From Bradyrhizobium sp. CB1015 (GTDB taxonomy: Bacteria; Pseudomonadota; Alphaproteobacteria; Rhizobiales; Xanthobacteraceae), in the NCBI RefSeq assembly GCF_025200925.1, contig NZ_CP104174.1, forward strand, positions 372,001-436,000: a DNA stretch of 64,000 nt. Direction: 5' to 3'. Below, piece by piece: positions 31,041-41,156 of this stretch. Position numbers and translations under genes: made by a program. Numbering within the stretch: the stretch's first letter is position 1; each line of letters starts with the position of its first letter. The notes under the pieces were generated by a model. That model was not told the DNA's origin, did not search any database, and saw nothing but the letters and a program-made list of their open reading frames with translations.

Positions 31041-31754
31041 ATGCGGCCAAGCCGCCGTGCGCCCGACGAATTGCGCCCCGTGACGCTGGAGCGGGGCGTC
31101 GTCAAATATGCGGAAGGCTCGTGCCTGGTGAAATTCGGCGACACCCACGTGCTGGTCACCGCCACGCTGGAGGACCGCCTGCCGCCGTGGCTGAAGGGCC
31201 AGGGCCGCGGCTGGGTCACGGCCGAATACGGCATGCTGCCGCGCGCGACCTCCGAACGCACCCGCCGCGAGGCCTCCGCCGGCAAGCAGAGCGGGCGTAC
31301 CGTCGAGATCCAGCGCCTGATCGGCCGCTCGCTCCGCACCATCGTCGACCTCGAAGCGCTCGGCGAGCGCCAGATCACGGTCGATTGCGACGTGCTCCAG
31401 GCCGACGGCGGCACGCGCACGGCCTCGATCACCGGTGCCTGGGTCGCGCTCGCCGATTGCATCAACTGGATGAAGGCGCGCAACATGATCAAGGCCAACG
31501 TGCTGCGCGACAACGTCGCCGCGATCTCCTGCGGCATCTACAACGGCACGCCGTTGCTCGATCTCGACTATGCCGAGGATTCGGAAGCCGAGACCGACGC
31601 CAATTTCGTCATGACCGGCGACGGCCGCATCATCGAGGTGCAGGGCACCGCGGAACGCGAGCCGTTCACGGAAGCCGAGTTCCTGGCACTGATGGCGCTG
31701 GCCCGCAAGGGCGTCGCGCGCCTGGTGGACTTGCAGAAACTGGCCGTCGCGTAG
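31041..31754 (+). CDS. rph: Ribonuclease PH
   Basis: A 237-residue phosphorolytic 3' exoribonuclease for tRNA 3'-end trimming. It starts [19 protein letters not shown] and contains the phosphate-site residues in [18 protein letters not shown] and the conserved [20 protein letters not shown]. Full length with no frameshift (unlike E. coli K-12). GGAG ribosome site. First gene of the rph-rdgB-hemW run. Confidence 0.97.
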   Translation: MRPSRRAPDELRPVTLERGVVKYAEGSCLVKFGDTHVLVTATLEDRLPPWLKGQGRGWVTAEYGMLPRATSERTRREASAGKQSGRTVEIQRLIGRSLRTIVDLEALGERQITVDCDVLQADGGTRTASITGAWVALADCINWMKARNMIKANVLRDNVAAISCGIYNGTPLLDLDYAEDSEAETDANFVMTGDGRIIEVQGTAEREPFTEAEFLALMALARKGVARLVDLQKLAVA

Positions 31755-31765
31755 TCAATAGGGCC

Positions 31766-32401
31766 ATGCACCGCCGAATCACGGACAAGCTCGTCATCGC
31801 CACCCACAATCCCGGCAAGCTCGCCGAGATGAAGGAGCTGCTTGCGCCGTACGGGATCGAGGCGGTGTCGGCCGGTGAGCTCGGCCTGGACGAGCCGGAC
31901 GAGACCGGCAACGATTTCCGCAGCAACGCCGCGATCAAGGCGATCGCGGCCGCGCGGGCGACCAAGCTTCCGTCCTTCGCCGACGATTCCGGCATTGTCG
32001 TCGACGCGCTCGACGGCGCGCCCGGAATCTACAGCGCACGCTGGGCCGGCCCGGCCAAGGATTTCAACGCGGCGATGGCGCAGATCGAGCGGCTGCTGCA
32101 GGAGCGCGGCGCCACCACGCCGGACAAGCGCAGGGCACACTTCGTCTCCGCGCTCTGCGTGGCCTGGCCCGACGATCATCGCGAGGCGGTCGAGGCCCGC
32201 GTCGACGGCACGCTGGTCTGGCCGCCGCGCGGCACTGCCGGCTTCGGCTACGATCCGATGTTCCTGCCCGATGGCCACAGCCGCACCTTTGGCGAGATGG
32301 AAAGCATCGAGAAGCACGGCCTGCCACCGCTCGGCCTTGGCCTGTCGCATCGCGCCCGCGCCTTCGTGAAACTGGCGGAGATCTGCCTTGAGCCGCGCTA
32401 A
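31766..32401 (+). CDS. rdgB: XTP/dITP diphosphatase
   Basis: A 211-residue house-cleaning nucleotide pyrophosphatase that removes ITP, dITP and XTP. Motifs: [17 protein letters not shown] (start), [26 protein letters not shown] (metal/substrate site) and [23 protein letters not shown]. It starts 11 bases after rph stops and its last 14 bases overlap the start of hemW, so the three genes are probably one operon. Confidence 0.96.
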   Translation: MHRRITDKLVIATHNPGKLAEMKELLAPYGIEAVSAGELGLDEPDETGNDFRSNAAIKAIAAARATKLPSFADDSGIVVDALDGAPGIYSARWAGPAKDFNAAMAQIERLLQERGATTPDKRRAHFVSALCVAWPDDHREAVEARVDGTLVWPPRGTAGFGYDPMFLPDGHSRTFGEMESIEKHGLPPLGLGLSHRARAFVKLAEICLEPR

Positions 32402-33545
32402 CAAGGATGCGTTTGGCGTCTACGTGCACTGGCCGTTCTGCCTGTCGAAGTGCCCCTATTGCGACTTCAACAGTCACGTCCGCCACGCCGCGATCGACGA
32501 GGCGCGCTTCGCCTCCGCCTTCGCGCGCGAGATCGCTGCGACCGCCGAGCGCGCGCCCGGGCGCGAAGTCACCTCGATCTTCCTCGGCGGCGGCACGCCG
32601 TCCTTGATGCAGCCTGCAACCGTCGGCGCGGTGCTCGATGCCATCGCCAAGCACTGGACCGTCGCCGGCGACGTCGAGGTGACGCTGGAAGCGAACCCAA
32701 CCAGCGTCGAGGCCACGCGCTTTGCCGGCTATCGCATCGCCGGCGTCAACCGCGTCTCGCTCGGCGTGCAGGCACTCGACGACGCCTCGCTTAAAGCGCT
32801 CGGCCGCATGCACAGCGCGCGCGAAGCGCTCGATGCCGTCGCGATCGCGCGCCGCGCGTTCGACCGCTATTCGTTCGACCTGATCTACGCCCGGCCCGAC
32901 CAGACGCCGGCGATGTGGGCCGACGAGCTGCGGCACGCCATCGATGAAGCGGCCGAGCATCTGTCGCTCTATCAATTGACGATCGAGGAAGGCACGCCCT
33001 TCTTCGGCCTGCACCAGGCCGGCAAGCTGAAGACGCCGGACGAAGCGGTCGCACGCGCGCTCTACGACGTCACGCAGGAGACATGCGACAAGCTCGGGCT
33101 GCCCGCCTACGAGATCTCCAATCACGCGCGGCGCGGCGCCGAGTGCCGGCACAATCTGGTGTACTGGCGCGGCGAGGAATATGCCGGCATCGGCCCCGGC
33201 GCACATGGTCGCCTCGACATCGACGGGATCAGGCACGCCACCGCGACCGAGAAGCGTCCCGAGGCCTGGCTGATGCGGGTCGAAAGCAACGGCGACGGCG
33301 TCGTCACCGACGAGCTCCTCAACAGCGAGGAGCGCGCCGACGAATTCCTGCTGATGGGACTGCGGCTCGCCGAAGGCATCGATCCCGAGCGCTACAAGGC
33401 GCTCGCCGGCCGCCCGCTCGACCCCCGCCGTATCGCGCTGCTGCGCGAGGAAGGCGCGATCACCGTGGATTCGACCGGCCGCCTGCGCGTGACCAGCAGC
33501 GGTTTTCCGGTGCTCGATGCGGTGGTCGCGGATCTGGCGGCGTAA
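32388..33545 (+). CDS. hemW: Radical SAM heme chaperone HemW
   Basis: A 385-residue radical SAM protein formerly annotated as oxygen-independent coproporphyrinogen oxidase. The [4Fe-4S] motif [13 protein letters not shown] has the HemW spacing CxxxCxx[13 protein letters not shown] is the SAM-binding strand. HemW homologues bind and deliver heme and lack coproporphyrinogen oxidase activity. The start is a TTG inside the end of rdgB, chosen because residues right after it ([10 protein letters not shown]) are conserved and no nearer start precedes them. Confidence 0.92.
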   Translation: MSRANKDAFGVYVHWPFCLSKCPYCDFNSHVRHAAIDEARFASAFAREIAATAERAPGREVTSIFLGGGTPSLMQPATVGAVLDAIAKHWTVAGDVEVTLEANPTSVEATRFAGYRIAGVNRVSLGVQALDDASLKALGRMHSAREALDAVAIARRAFDRYSFDLIYARPDQTPAMWADELRHAIDEAAEHLSLYQLTIEEGTPFFGLHQAGKLKTPDEAVARALYDVTQETCDKLGLPAYEISNHARRGAECRHNLVYWRGEEYAGIGPGAHGRLDIDGIRHATATEKRPEAWLMRVESNGDGVVTDELLNSEERADEFLLMGLRLAEGIDPERYKALAGRPLDPRRIALLREEGAITVDSTGRLRVTSSGFPVLDAVVADLAA

Positions 33546-33554
33546 GGAGCTCTC

Positions 33555-33592
33555 GTAGGGGTGCGCAAAGCGCGTCTTTGCCCATCCTACGA
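33555..33592. repeat. Short inverted repeat after hemW
   Basis: cgtaggggtgcgcaaag and ctttgcccatcctacg pair around gcgcgt. It lies ten bases after the hemW stop. It could be a terminator stem but has no T-run. Confidence 0.6.
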
Positions 33593-33597
33593 CACCG

Positions 33598-33682
33598 GTG
33601 GCCCGGATGGAGCGCAGCGCAATCCGGCACGGTCTCACCGCGTGGACAGAACCCGGATTGCGCTGCGCTCCATCCGGGCTAC
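33598..33682. repeat. Second copy of the gtagcccggatggagc repeat
   Basis: GTGGCCCGGATGGAGCGCAG and CTGCGCTCCATCCGGGCTAC form the arms; the inner gcaatccgg and ccggattgc pair too. The element between copA and nikR (15140-15227) is the same family. Confidence 0.85.
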
Positions 33683-33689
33683 GAAACCA

Positions 33690-34922
33690 TTACGCCCCAA
33701 AGCTCTTCGGTGAGCCCGCCACCGCAACGCCGCCGCCTTGCGTCACCTTCATCACGGCAAGGCCACGTTCATTCGTGCCATCCGCACGGAATCGGAACAG
33801 GCCGTCGATGCCGGCAAAGCCGGAGGGGTTGGTGAGCACGTCGGACGAAAAGCGCGTCGTGCCTTGCGTGCGCGCCAGCGCGGCGACGAGCGCGACCGCG
33901 TCATAGGAAAGGGTCGCGGTGCGGATCGGCTCGGCGCCGTATTTGGTACGGTAGCGGCCGGAGAAGGCGCGGAAGCCGGCCGGGTCGGGCGCGGCGTAAA
34001 GGCCGCCCTGCAGCGCGGCGCTGGCATAGACGCGCGGATTGTCCCACAGGCCGGTGCCGAGCAGCTGGATGTTGCGCAGGTTCGCGCCCGCGGCCGTCAT
34101 CGCATCCGCCACTGACACGACGGCATCGCCGTCATCGGCAATGAACAGCGCGTCCGCACTGCCGAGCTGCTGCGCCACGTTGCGCGCCGGCGTGGCGCGA
34201 TCGGCGCCGTATTTCTCGAACGCGACGATGCGCCCGCCCCGCCGCGGCACCGCCGCTTTCACCGCGGCTTCGACGACATTGCCATACGCGTTGTCGGGCA
34301 CCAGCACGGCGAAGGAGCGCTTTCCGATGCCGGCGGAATATTCGACAATGCGGTTGACGTCGGATTCCGGCAGGAACGAGAGCAGAGAGACACCGCGTCC
34401 GGCGATGCTGGAATCGGTCGAGAACGCGATCACCGGGATGCCGCGCGTGCGCGCGACCTGCGCAACCGCCGGCACCGACTGCGCGAACAGCGGCCCGAGG
34501 ATGATCTCGGCGCCTTCCTCGACCGCCTGCTGCGCGCCGGCCTGCGCGCCTTGCGGGCTGCCATTGTCGTCCTTGATCAGGAGCTGGATATTCGGGTTCT
34601 GGAACTCGGCCAGCGCCATCTCGGCGGCGTTGCGCATCGATTGCGCGGCGAGCCCGGCATTGCCGGCCGCCGAGAGCGGCAGGATCAGACCGACCTTCAC
34701 GCCGCCGGTGCCGGCGGTCGTCGCCTGCTGCTGCGGCCCTGCCGGCTGGGCCGGCGGTGCGGAGCTCGAGAACGGGTTGGAGAACTGGCTGAGGCTTTGC
34801 TGCACGCCGGCGCAGGCCGACAGCACGGGCGCGCCGAGCAACAGGCCGAGCGCAGTCCGCCGGGTCGCCCCTGGCAATCGGGACCCCGGGACGGGAGACT
34901 TTGGATGACGCGGGCCGACCAT
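33690..34922 (-). CDS. LpoA-like penicillin-binding protein activator lipoprotein
   Basis: A 410-residue lipoprotein. A signal with lipobox LSAC (Cys about residue 37) is followed by a Ser/Pro/Gln linker and a periplasmic-binding-protein fold from about residue 73 (VKVGLILPLSAAGNAGLAAQSMRNAAEMAL). This corresponds to the C-terminal half of enterobacterial LpoA, which activates PBP1A; the N-terminal TPR half is missing. Divergent neighbours rsmI and yraN are the same genes that adjoin lpoA in E. coli. A role as a substrate-binding protein of a transporter cannot be excluded. Confidence 0.8.
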   Translation of the reverse strand: MVGPRHPKSPVPGSRLPGATRRTALGLLLGAPVLSACAGVQQSLSQFSNPFSSSAPPAQPAGPQQQATTAGTGGVKVGLILPLSAAGNAGLAAQSMRNAAEMALAEFQNPNIQLLIKDDNGSPQGAQAGAQQAVEEGAEIILGPLFAQSVPAVAQVARTRGIPVIAFSTDSSIAGRGVSLLSFLPESDVNRIVEYSAGIGKRSFAVLVPDNAYGNVVEAAVKAAVPRRGGRIVAFEKYGADRATPARNVAQQLGSADALFIADDGDAVVSVADAMTAAGANLRNIQLLGTGLWDNPRVYASAALQGGLYAAPDPAGFRAFSGRYRTKYGAEPIRTATLSYDAVALVAALARTQGTTRFSSDVLTNPSGFAGIDGLFRFRADGTNERGLAVMKVTQGGGVAVAGSPKSFGA

Positions 34923-35264
34923 GGCAGCTTCTCTTCCGACCCGCCGTTTGCCGGCCGATCACGACATTGTTTTCCGCGACACGGGCCGCGGATTCAGGCA
35001 GTGTGTCGGCAAATAGTTAACCAAAACAAAAGGATAATAACCGCTTAACGCGGCCGCAACCCCGTCCCGGCAGCTCTTCGCCGTCACTCATTCACTCATC
35101 AAGGCGGCGTTTCCGTCGCGAATATGGCGCGAGGGCCCTCACACCTTCCCGACGTGATCTTCGACCGATCACATTCCCGTCCGTTCCTCGCCCCTCACCT
35201 CGGCACGATCTTTTTCGGCGAGCCGGTTCCCAGCCCTGCGGATCGTGCCTAAGTTGACTTCATT
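34923..35264. other. Divergent gap between the LpoA-like gene and rsmI
   Basis: 342 bases without a supported gene. It is AT-richer near 35010-35040 (ccaaaacaaaaggataataa), which may hold promoter elements. No repeat of the kinds seen elsewhere and no convincing operator. Confidence 0.4.
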
Positions 35265-36215
35265 ATGCGCGCAAAGCCGGCCCCGATAAATACGCCTGAA
35301 GCTCAAGACGCCGCCTCGCGCGGTTTCTCCATCGATGCCCATCGGCTCGCGGCGCCGAAGGCCGCGCCGGGTCTCCACCTGGTCGCGACCCCGATCGGCA
35401 ATCTCGGCGACATCACCCTGCGGGCGCTGCAGACGCTCGCCGGCGTCGACGTCATCGCGTGTGAGGACACCCGCATCACGCGCCGCCTGACCGAGCGCTA
35501 TGCGATCACGGCGCAGCTCAAGCCATATCACGAGCACAATGCGGAGGCCGCGCGTCCCAAGATTCTCGAAGCCCTTGGACAGGGCGGCTCGGTCGCGCTG
35601 GTGTCGGACGCCGGCACGCCGCTGATCTCCGATCCCGGCTTCAAGCTGGTGCGCGAGGTCTGCGCCGCCGGCCATGCGGTGTATGCCCTGCCCGGCCCGT
35701 CCTCGGTGCTGGCCGCGCTGTCGGTCGCCGCGCTGCCGACCGACCGCTTTTTCTTCGAAGGCTTCTTGCCGGCGAAATCAGCCGCGCGGCGCGCGCGACT
35801 TGCCGAGCTCGCGCGCATCGACGCGACGCTCGTGATGTTCGAGTCGGGGAATCGGATGCAGGCCACCTTGACCGATCTCGCCGAGATCATGGGCGAGCGA
35901 GATGCCGCGGTCTGCCGCGAGCTGACGAAGCTGCACGAGGAGGTCCGGCGCGCGCCCGTCGCCGAGCTCGCGCGACAAGCAGACGCGCCGGAGACGCGCG
36001 GAGAGTTCGTCCTGGTGATCGGTCCGCCTGCAGCCGACGCCGAGGTTCTGACATCGGACGCGCTCGACGGTCTCTTGCGCGAGCAGCTTGCCGCGCACAG
36101 CGTCAAGGATGCCGTGGCGCATGCGGTCGCGCTCTCGGGCCGGTCGCGCCGTGAGGTCTATGCCCGCGCGCTCGAGCTCGCAAAGAATTCGCGGGGCAGC
36201 GATGGCAAAGACTGA
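35265..36215 (+). CDS. rsmI: 16S rRNA (cytidine-1402 2'-O)-methyltransferase
   Basis: A 316-residue SAM-dependent tetrapyrrole-methylase-fold enzyme that modifies C1402 in the ribosomal P site. [39 protein letters not shown] and [19 protein letters not shown] are family signatures. N-terminal 35 residues are a variable extension. It overlaps yraN by 14 bases. Confidence 0.95.
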   Translation: MRAKPAPINTPEAQDAASRGFSIDAHRLAAPKAAPGLHLVATPIGNLGDITLRALQTLAGVDVIACEDTRITRRLTERYAITAQLKPYHEHNAEAARPKILEALGQGGSVALVSDAGTPLISDPGFKLVREVCAAGHAVYALPGPSSVLAALSVAALPTDRFFFEGFLPAKSAARRARLAELARIDATLVMFESGNRMQATLTDLAEIMGERDAAVCRELTKLHEEVRRAPVAELARQADAPETRGEFVLVIGPPAADAEVLTSDALDGLLREQLAAHSVKDAVAHAVALSGRSRREVYARALELAKNSRGSDGKD

Positions 36216-36603
36216 GATTCCTGCGGAACCAAAGGTCGCATCGCCGGAGCGCGTGGCGGCGTTCCAGACGGGTATTTCCGCGGAGAGCCGCGCCGCCGCC
36301 TATCTTATGGCCAAGGGCTACCGCATTCTCGCCAAACGTTACCGCACGCCGCATGGCGAGATCGACATCGTGGCGCGGCGCCGCAATCTGATCGCCTTCG
36401 TCGAGGTCAAGGCACGCGCCACGCTCGACGACGCCGCTTTCGCCGTGACGCCGCGCCAGCAGCAGCGCATCATTGATGCCGCCCAAGGCTGGCTCGCAGC
36501 GCATCCCGAGCATGCCGAATTCGAATTGCGATTCGACGCCATGCTGATTGCGCCGCGCTCGCTTCCGCGCCATGTGTTGGCGGCATTCGACGCCTCGACC
36601 TGA
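36202..36603 (+). CDS. yraN: UPF0102 (YraN) family protein
   Basis: A 133-residue protein with a PD-(D/E)XK nuclease-like core: [33 protein letters not shown], in which the E, D and ExK residues of that fold are present. The biological role is not established. An ATG at 36202 within the end of rsmI fits the conserved start; the longer upstream frame is rsmI antiphase. gshB starts ten bases later. Confidence 0.9.
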   Translation: MAKTEIPAEPKVASPERVAAFQTGISAESRAAAYLMAKGYRILAKRYRTPHGEIDIVARRRNLIAFVEVKARATLDDAAFAVTPRQQQRIIDAAQGWLAAHPEHAEFELRFDAMLIAPRSLPRHVLAAFDAST

Positions 36604-36613
36604 AAGGCAGCCC

Positions 36614-37558
36614 ATGAAACTGAACGTCGCCGTCCAGATGGACCCCATCGCCCGCATCAACATCAAGGGCGATTCCACCTTTGCGCTGCTGCTGGAGGCG
36701 CAGAAGCGCGGCCATGGCCTGTTCTATTACACGCCCGACAAGCTCTCGATGGTCGGCGAGGAGCTGGTCGCGCCGGTTCAGGTCCTGACCGTGCGCGACG
36801 AGCCCGGCGACCATTTCACCCTCGGCGAGCCCAAGCGCGAGGCGCTGAACGGCTTCGACGTGGTGCTGCTCCGCCAGGATCCGCCGTTCGACCTCGCCTA
36901 CATCACCTCGACGCATTTCCTGGAGCGCATCCATCCGAAGACGCTGGTCGTCAACGATCCCGCCTCGGTGCGCAACGCGCCGGAAAAGCTGTTCGTGATG
37001 AATTTTCCGCAGCTGATGCCGCCGACGCTGATCTCGCGCGACCTGGACGAGATCAATGCGTTTCGCGACAAGCACGGCGCCGTCGTCATGAAGCCGCTGC
37101 ACGGTCATGGCGGCGCGGCGGTGTTCCGCGTGATGCCGCAGGACATGAATTTCGGCTCGCTGTTCGACATGTTCTCGGTGACGTTCAGGGAGCCCTGGGT
37201 GATCCAGCAATTCATCCCCGAGGTGAAGCACGGCGACAAGCGCATCATCCTGGTCGACGGCGAGTTCGCCGGCGCGGTGAACCGCGTGCCGGCCGCCGAC
37301 GACCTCCGCTCCAACATGGTGCGCGGCGGCGCGGCGCAGGAGACCGAGCTCACACCGCGCGAGCGCGAGATCTGCACCACCGTCGGCCCGGCGCTGCGCG
37401 AGCGCGGCCTGTTGTTCGTCGGCATCGACGTCATCAACGGCAACCTCACCGAAATCAACGTGACCTCACCCACCGGCATCCGCGCCATCGCACGGCTGGG
37501 CGGCCCGGATGTCGCGGCGAAGATCTGGGACGTGATCGAGCAGAAGCGGAAGAAGTAG
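36614..37558 (+). CDS. gshB: Glutathione synthase
   Basis: A 314-residue ATP-grasp ligase joining gamma-glutamylcysteine and glycine. [30 protein letters not shown] is the conserved start; [13 protein letters not shown] is the ATP-grasp glycine loop; [19 protein letters not shown] carries the metal-binding residues. Last gene of the rsmI-yraN-gshB run. Confidence 0.96.
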   Translation: MKLNVAVQMDPIARINIKGDSTFALLLEAQKRGHGLFYYTPDKLSMVGEELVAPVQVLTVRDEPGDHFTLGEPKREALNGFDVVLLRQDPPFDLAYITSTHFLERIHPKTLVVNDPASVRNAPEKLFVMNFPQLMPPTLISRDLDEINAFRDKHGAVVMKPLHGHGGAAVFRVMPQDMNFGSLFDMFSVTFREPWVIQQFIPEVKHGDKRIILVDGEFAGAVNRVPAADDLRSNMVRGGAAQETELTPREREICTTVGPALRERGLLFVGIDVINGNLTEINVTSPTGIRAIARLGGPDVAAKIWDVIEQKRKK

Positions 37559-37588
37559 CTTCAGGCTACGCAGGCCTCAATTTATCGC

Positions 37589-37721
37589 CGTCATCCTGAG
37601 GCGCTCGTCCTGCATAGCAGGACGAGCCTCGAAGGACGACGGCCCGGCGCATCACGGCCGTACATCCTTCGAGGCTCTCGGCGCGATGCGTTGCATCGCG
37701 CCACTCGCACGTCAGGATGAC
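37589..37721. repeat. Palindromic repeat cgtcatcctgaggcgc family
   Basis: CGTCATCCTGA and TCAGGATGACG close the element; inside, cgtcctgcatagcaggacg and gcgcgatgcgttgcatcgcgc form two further hairpins. Confidence 0.85.
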
Positions 37722-38020
37722 GGATCACCAATATCGACGCGGGTCGCTGCGTTTGCGTCGTGACGGCAAACGTTCCGATCGCTAACCACCCATTCACCAT
37801 GAGGCCGCGCGCGTCGTGCGAACGGGCGTGCCCGCGTAGGTGAATCTACGGAGCCGCTGGCCGAGCCAATAACGTCACGTTCACCATCTGCCGAAAACCA
37901 GCATCGCGGCCGGCGATCGCATTCGGCCTCGCAACACCCCTTATACTTTTGCTCCCTACTCATCGACGCGGGGGAACACGCCAGGTGCGGTTCGAGTGCC
38001 CCGCGTAAGAGTAGAAGCGT
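37722..38020. other. Leader region of the cpaBCDE operon
   Basis: About 300 bases before cpaB. A possible -10 TATACT sits near 37943, with no good -35 box. A CGCGGGG (37967-37973) / CCCCGCG (37999-38005) pair could form a hairpin in the leader 15 bases before the cpaB ATG. No gene is supported. Confidence 0.4.
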
Positions 38021-38842
38021 ATGAATACCGCACGCATTGTCGTTCTCGTCATCGCTCTCGGCGCCGGCGGCGTCGCTGCGTATCTGGCGAGCGGCTATCA
38101 GAATCCACCCGCGCCCGTCCTGCCCCTCGCCGAGAAGCTGCCGACGGTCGAGGTCCTCATCGCGAAGAACGACATCCAGCTCGGCCAGGCGCTCAAGCCC
38201 GAGGACCTGCAATGGCAGACCTGGCCGGCGGCGACCGCCAGCAGCGCCTTCATCCGCCGCGACAGCAGGCCGGAGGCCCCGACCCAGATCGCAGGCTCGA
38301 TCGCGCGCGTGCCGTTGATGCAGGGCGAGCCGATCCGCGAGCAGAAGCTGGTCAAGGCCGAAGGCTCCGGATTCATGGCCGCGATCCTGCCGTCCGGGAT
38401 GCGCGCCGTCTCCACCGAGATTTCAGCGGAAACCGGCGCCGGCGGCTTCATCCTGCCGAACGACCGCGTCGACATCGTCCTGACCCGCCGGCTGAAGAAT
38501 CCGGACGGCGGCAACACCAACGGCCCGACCGGCGGCAACGACCTCATCCTGTCCGAGGTCATTCTCACCAACATCCGCGTGCTCGCGATCGACCAGGCCC
38601 CGAAGGAAAAGGAGGGCCAGAACGCGGTCGTCGGCAAGACGGTCACGCTCGAGCTCCGGCCCGACCAGATCGCTACGCTTTCTGCCGCACGCCAGGGCGG
38701 CACTCTGACACTCGCGCTGCGCAGCATCGTCGATGCCAACGCAGTCGACGGCACGCCCGAGGACCAGGCGATCAAGCGCCCGGGCGGCGTGAACGTGATC
38801 CGTTACGGCGTCCAGGCACGGCAACTGACGTCACAGAGGTGA
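38021..38842 (+). CDS. cpaB: Tad/Flp pilus assembly protein CpaB (RcpC)
   Basis: A 273-residue periplasmic protein anchored by one N-terminal membrane segment (RIVVLVIALGAGGVAAYLASG). The SAF-like domain starts VEVLIAKNDIQLGQALKPEDLQWQTWP; the RcpC part has ISAETGAGGFILPNDRVDIVLTRR. It is thought to support secretin assembly in the Tad pilus. First gene of cpaBCDE; the normally preceding pilin and cpaA genes are absent. Confidence 0.93.
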   Translation: MNTARIVVLVIALGAGGVAAYLASGYQNPPAPVLPLAEKLPTVEVLIAKNDIQLGQALKPEDLQWQTWPAATASSAFIRRDSRPEAPTQIAGSIARVPLMQGEPIREQKLVKAEGSGFMAAILPSGMRAVSTEISAETGAGGFILPNDRVDIVLTRRLKNPDGGNTNGPTGGNDLILSEVILTNIRVLAIDQAPKEKEGQNAVVGKTVTLELRPDQIATLSAARQGGTLTLALRSIVDANAVDGTPEDQAIKRPGGVNVIRYGVQARQLTSQR

Positions 38843-38852
38843 TGGGGACAGC

Positions 38853-40370
38853 ATGAACTACGGGGGTGATCGGACGGGCCTGCGCATTCGGGGGAAGCGC
38901 GCGCGCTCGGTCCTGACGGGGACGATGTTGATGCTGGGGCTGCTCGCGGCTCCGGGCGTCCTCAGTGCTGCGGAGGCGCCGGTCGGCGACCAGGCGCCGA
39001 TGCAGGCGTCGGATCTCGGCATATCGTCGGTCGCGACCATCGCACCGGCGCGGTCGCGCTTTCTGTCGCTCGGCATCGGCAAGTCCGTCGTCATCGACCT
39101 GCCGCGCGAGGTCAAGGACGTGCTGGTGGCCGATCCCAAGATCGCCAATGCGGTGATCCGCTCGGCCCAGCGCGCCTATATCATCGGCGGCCAGGTCGGC
39201 CAGACCAACGTCGTGTTCTTCGCCGCGGACGGCCAGCAGGTCGCCTCCTATGACATCGCGGTGAAGCGCGACCTCAACGGCATGCGTGCAGCGCTGCGCC
39301 AGTCGCTGCCGGGCGTCCAGATCGAAGGCGTCGGCGACAGCGTGATGCTGACCGGCTCGGTGTCGAGCCCGGTCGAGGCCCAGCAGGCCGGCGACGTCGC
39401 CGCAAAGCTAGTCGGCGGCTCGGACAAGGTCGTCAACAACATCGTCGTGCGCGGCCGCGACCAGGTCATGCTCAAGGTCGTGGTCGGCGAAGTCCGCCGC
39501 GACATCGTCAAGCAACTCGGCGTCGATCTCAGCGCCAGCCTGAACGCCGGCACCGCCGTGGTGAATTTCAACAATTCCAACCCGTTCTCGGTCTCCGGCG
39601 GGCCGATCGTCGGCAGCAATGGGCTCGGCGTCACCGGGCTCGCCAAGGGCGTCGCCACCGTCAACGCCACGATGCGGGCGATGGAAAGCGCCGGTGTCAT
39701 GCGCACGCTGGCCGAGCCGAGCCTGACCGCGATCTCGGGCGAATCCGCCACTTTCATCGCCGGCGGCGAATTCCCGATTCCCGGGGGCTATGCCTGCGAT
39801 CCGGTCACTCACGTCTGCACCACCCAGGTCACCTACAAGAAGTTCGGCATCTCCCTGAACTTCACCCCGGTCGTGCTCAGCGAAGGCCGCATCAGCCTGC
39901 GCGTGATGACCGAGGTCTCGGAGCTGTCGAACACCAACTCGATCACGTTGACGCAGGCCGTGTCTTCGTTCGTGAACAATTCGATCACGATTCCTTCGGT
40001 GCAGACCCGCCGCGCCGAAACGACGCTGGAAATTCCCTCGGGCGGCTCGATGGCGATGGCCGGCCTGATCCAGCAGCAGACCAAGCAGGCGATCAACGGA
40101 CTGCCTGGTGTCGACCAGGTGCCGATCATCGGCGCGCTGTTCCGCAGCCAGGACTTCGTCAACAACGAGACCGAGCTGATGGTGATCGTGACGCCCTATG
40201 TGGTGCGCGCGGTCGCCCAGAAGGAATTGTCGCGGCCCGACGACGGCTTCGCGCCGGCCTCGGACGCGCAGAGGGCGCTGCTCGGCCGGGTCAACCGCCT
40301 CTATGGCATCGCGAGCCGTGTCGATCCGGTCGCCGGCACGCCCGATGATTTCGGCTTCATCATCGACTGA
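38853..40370 (+). CDS. cpaC: Tad pilus secretin CpaC (RcpA)
   Basis: A 505-residue outer-membrane secretin. A signal peptide (about 1-40) is followed by a pilus-type N-domain (SLGIGKSVVIDLPREVKDVLVADPKIANAVIRS), a BON-like region and the secretin domain with TLAEPSLTAISGESATFIAGGEFPIPGG and VPIIGALFRSQDFVNNETELMVIVTPYVV. It forms the channel through which the pilus leaves. Starts ten bases after cpaB. Confidence 0.95.
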   Translation: MNYGGDRTGLRIRGKRARSVLTGTMLMLGLLAAPGVLSAAEAPVGDQAPMQASDLGISSVATIAPARSRFLSLGIGKSVVIDLPREVKDVLVADPKIANAVIRSAQRAYIIGGQVGQTNVVFFAADGQQVASYDIAVKRDLNGMRAALRQSLPGVQIEGVGDSVMLTGSVSSPVEAQQAGDVAAKLVGGSDKVVNNIVVRGRDQVMLKVVVGEVRRDIVKQLGVDLSASLNAGTAVVNFNNSNPFSVSGGPIVGSNGLGVTGLAKGVATVNATMRAMESAGVMRTLAEPSLTAISGESATFIAGGEFPIPGGYACDPVTHVCTTQVTYKKFGISLNFTPVVLSEGRISLRVMTEVSELSNTNSITLTQAVSSFVNNSITIPSVQTRRAETTLEIPSGGSMAMAGLIQQQTKQAINGLPGVDQVPIIGALFRSQDFVNNETELMVIVTPYVVRAVAQKELSRPDDGFAPASDAQRALLGRVNRLYGIASRVDPVAGTPDDFGFIID

Positions 40371-40421
40371 GACGAACGGTTTGGGGTCCGGGCAGGACAC
40401 GGGGCAAGAGGGGATCAGGCG

Positions 40422-41156
40422 ATGAGGAAGACGAGAGCCGATCGACGTCGCAATTTGCGGCTGGCGCTGGCACTGACGGGCCTCTCCGTCATGCTCGGCG
40501 CCTGCAACACCACCGGCGAGATCGTCACCCAGACGGTGCCGACCGATTATCGCCAGCGCCATCCGATCGCAGTGCAGGAAGGCAAGAAGTCGACCGTGAT
40601 CTTCGTCGGCAAGGCGAGAGGCGGCCTCTCGCCTGCGCAGCATGCGGACGTCGCGGGCATCGCGCGGGACTGGGTGCGCGAAGGCACCGGCTCCGTGGTC
40701 GTCGACGTGCCCGTCGACACCGCCAATTCGCGCGCGGCTGCTGCGACCTATCAGGAGATCCGCTCCGTGCTCGCCTCCGGCGGCGTGCCGTCGCGTGCCA
40801 TCGTCCGGCATCCCTATCGTCCTGAGGATCCCGGGCTGCTGCCGACCATCCGCCTGAGCTATTCCAAGATCGCGGCCGTCGCCGGGCCCTGCGGGCTGTG
40901 GCCGGAAGACGTCGGCCCCTCCATCCTCGACCCCGGCTACAACGAGAACCGGCCCTATTTCAATCTGGGCTGCGCCACCCAGCGCAATCTCGCGGCGATG
41001 ATCGACAACCCGGCCGACCTCGAGCAGCCGCGCGCCGAGACGCCGGCCTATACCGCACGGCGCGACATCGCCTTCGACCGTTACCGCAAGGGCACGCCGA
41101 CCGGGACGCCCTCGCCTGATTCCGACAAGGCCAAACTCAGCGATACCGGCAAATGA
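40422..41156 (+). CDS. cpaD: CpaD family pilus lipoprotein
   Basis: A 244-residue outer-membrane lipoprotein. The lipobox is in LSVMLGACNTTG (Cys about 28). The CpaD domain includes TDYRQRHPIAVQEGKKS and the cysteine-bearing GPCGLWPEDVG, then NRPYFNLGCATQRNLAAMIDNPADLEQPR. Required for Flp pilus assembly in Caulobacter. Its stop overlaps the cpaE start as ATGA. Confidence 0.93.
   Translation: MRKTRADRRRNLRLALALTGLSVMLGACNTTGEIVTQTVPTDYRQRHPIAVQEGKKSTVIFVGKARGGLSPAQHADVAGIARDWVREGTGSVVVDVPVDTANSRAAAATYQEIRSVLASGGVPSRAIVRHPYRPEDPGLLPTIRLSYSKIAAVAGPCGLWPEDVGPSILDPGYNENRPYFNLGCATQRNLAAMIDNPADLEQPRAETPAYTARRDIAFDRYRKGTPTGTPSPDSDKAKLSDTGK

Noticed and set aside
37591-38212. Open frames in the gap before cpaB
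   Set aside because: They lie within a palindromic repeat and the antisense of cpaB; composition and starts do not support a gene.
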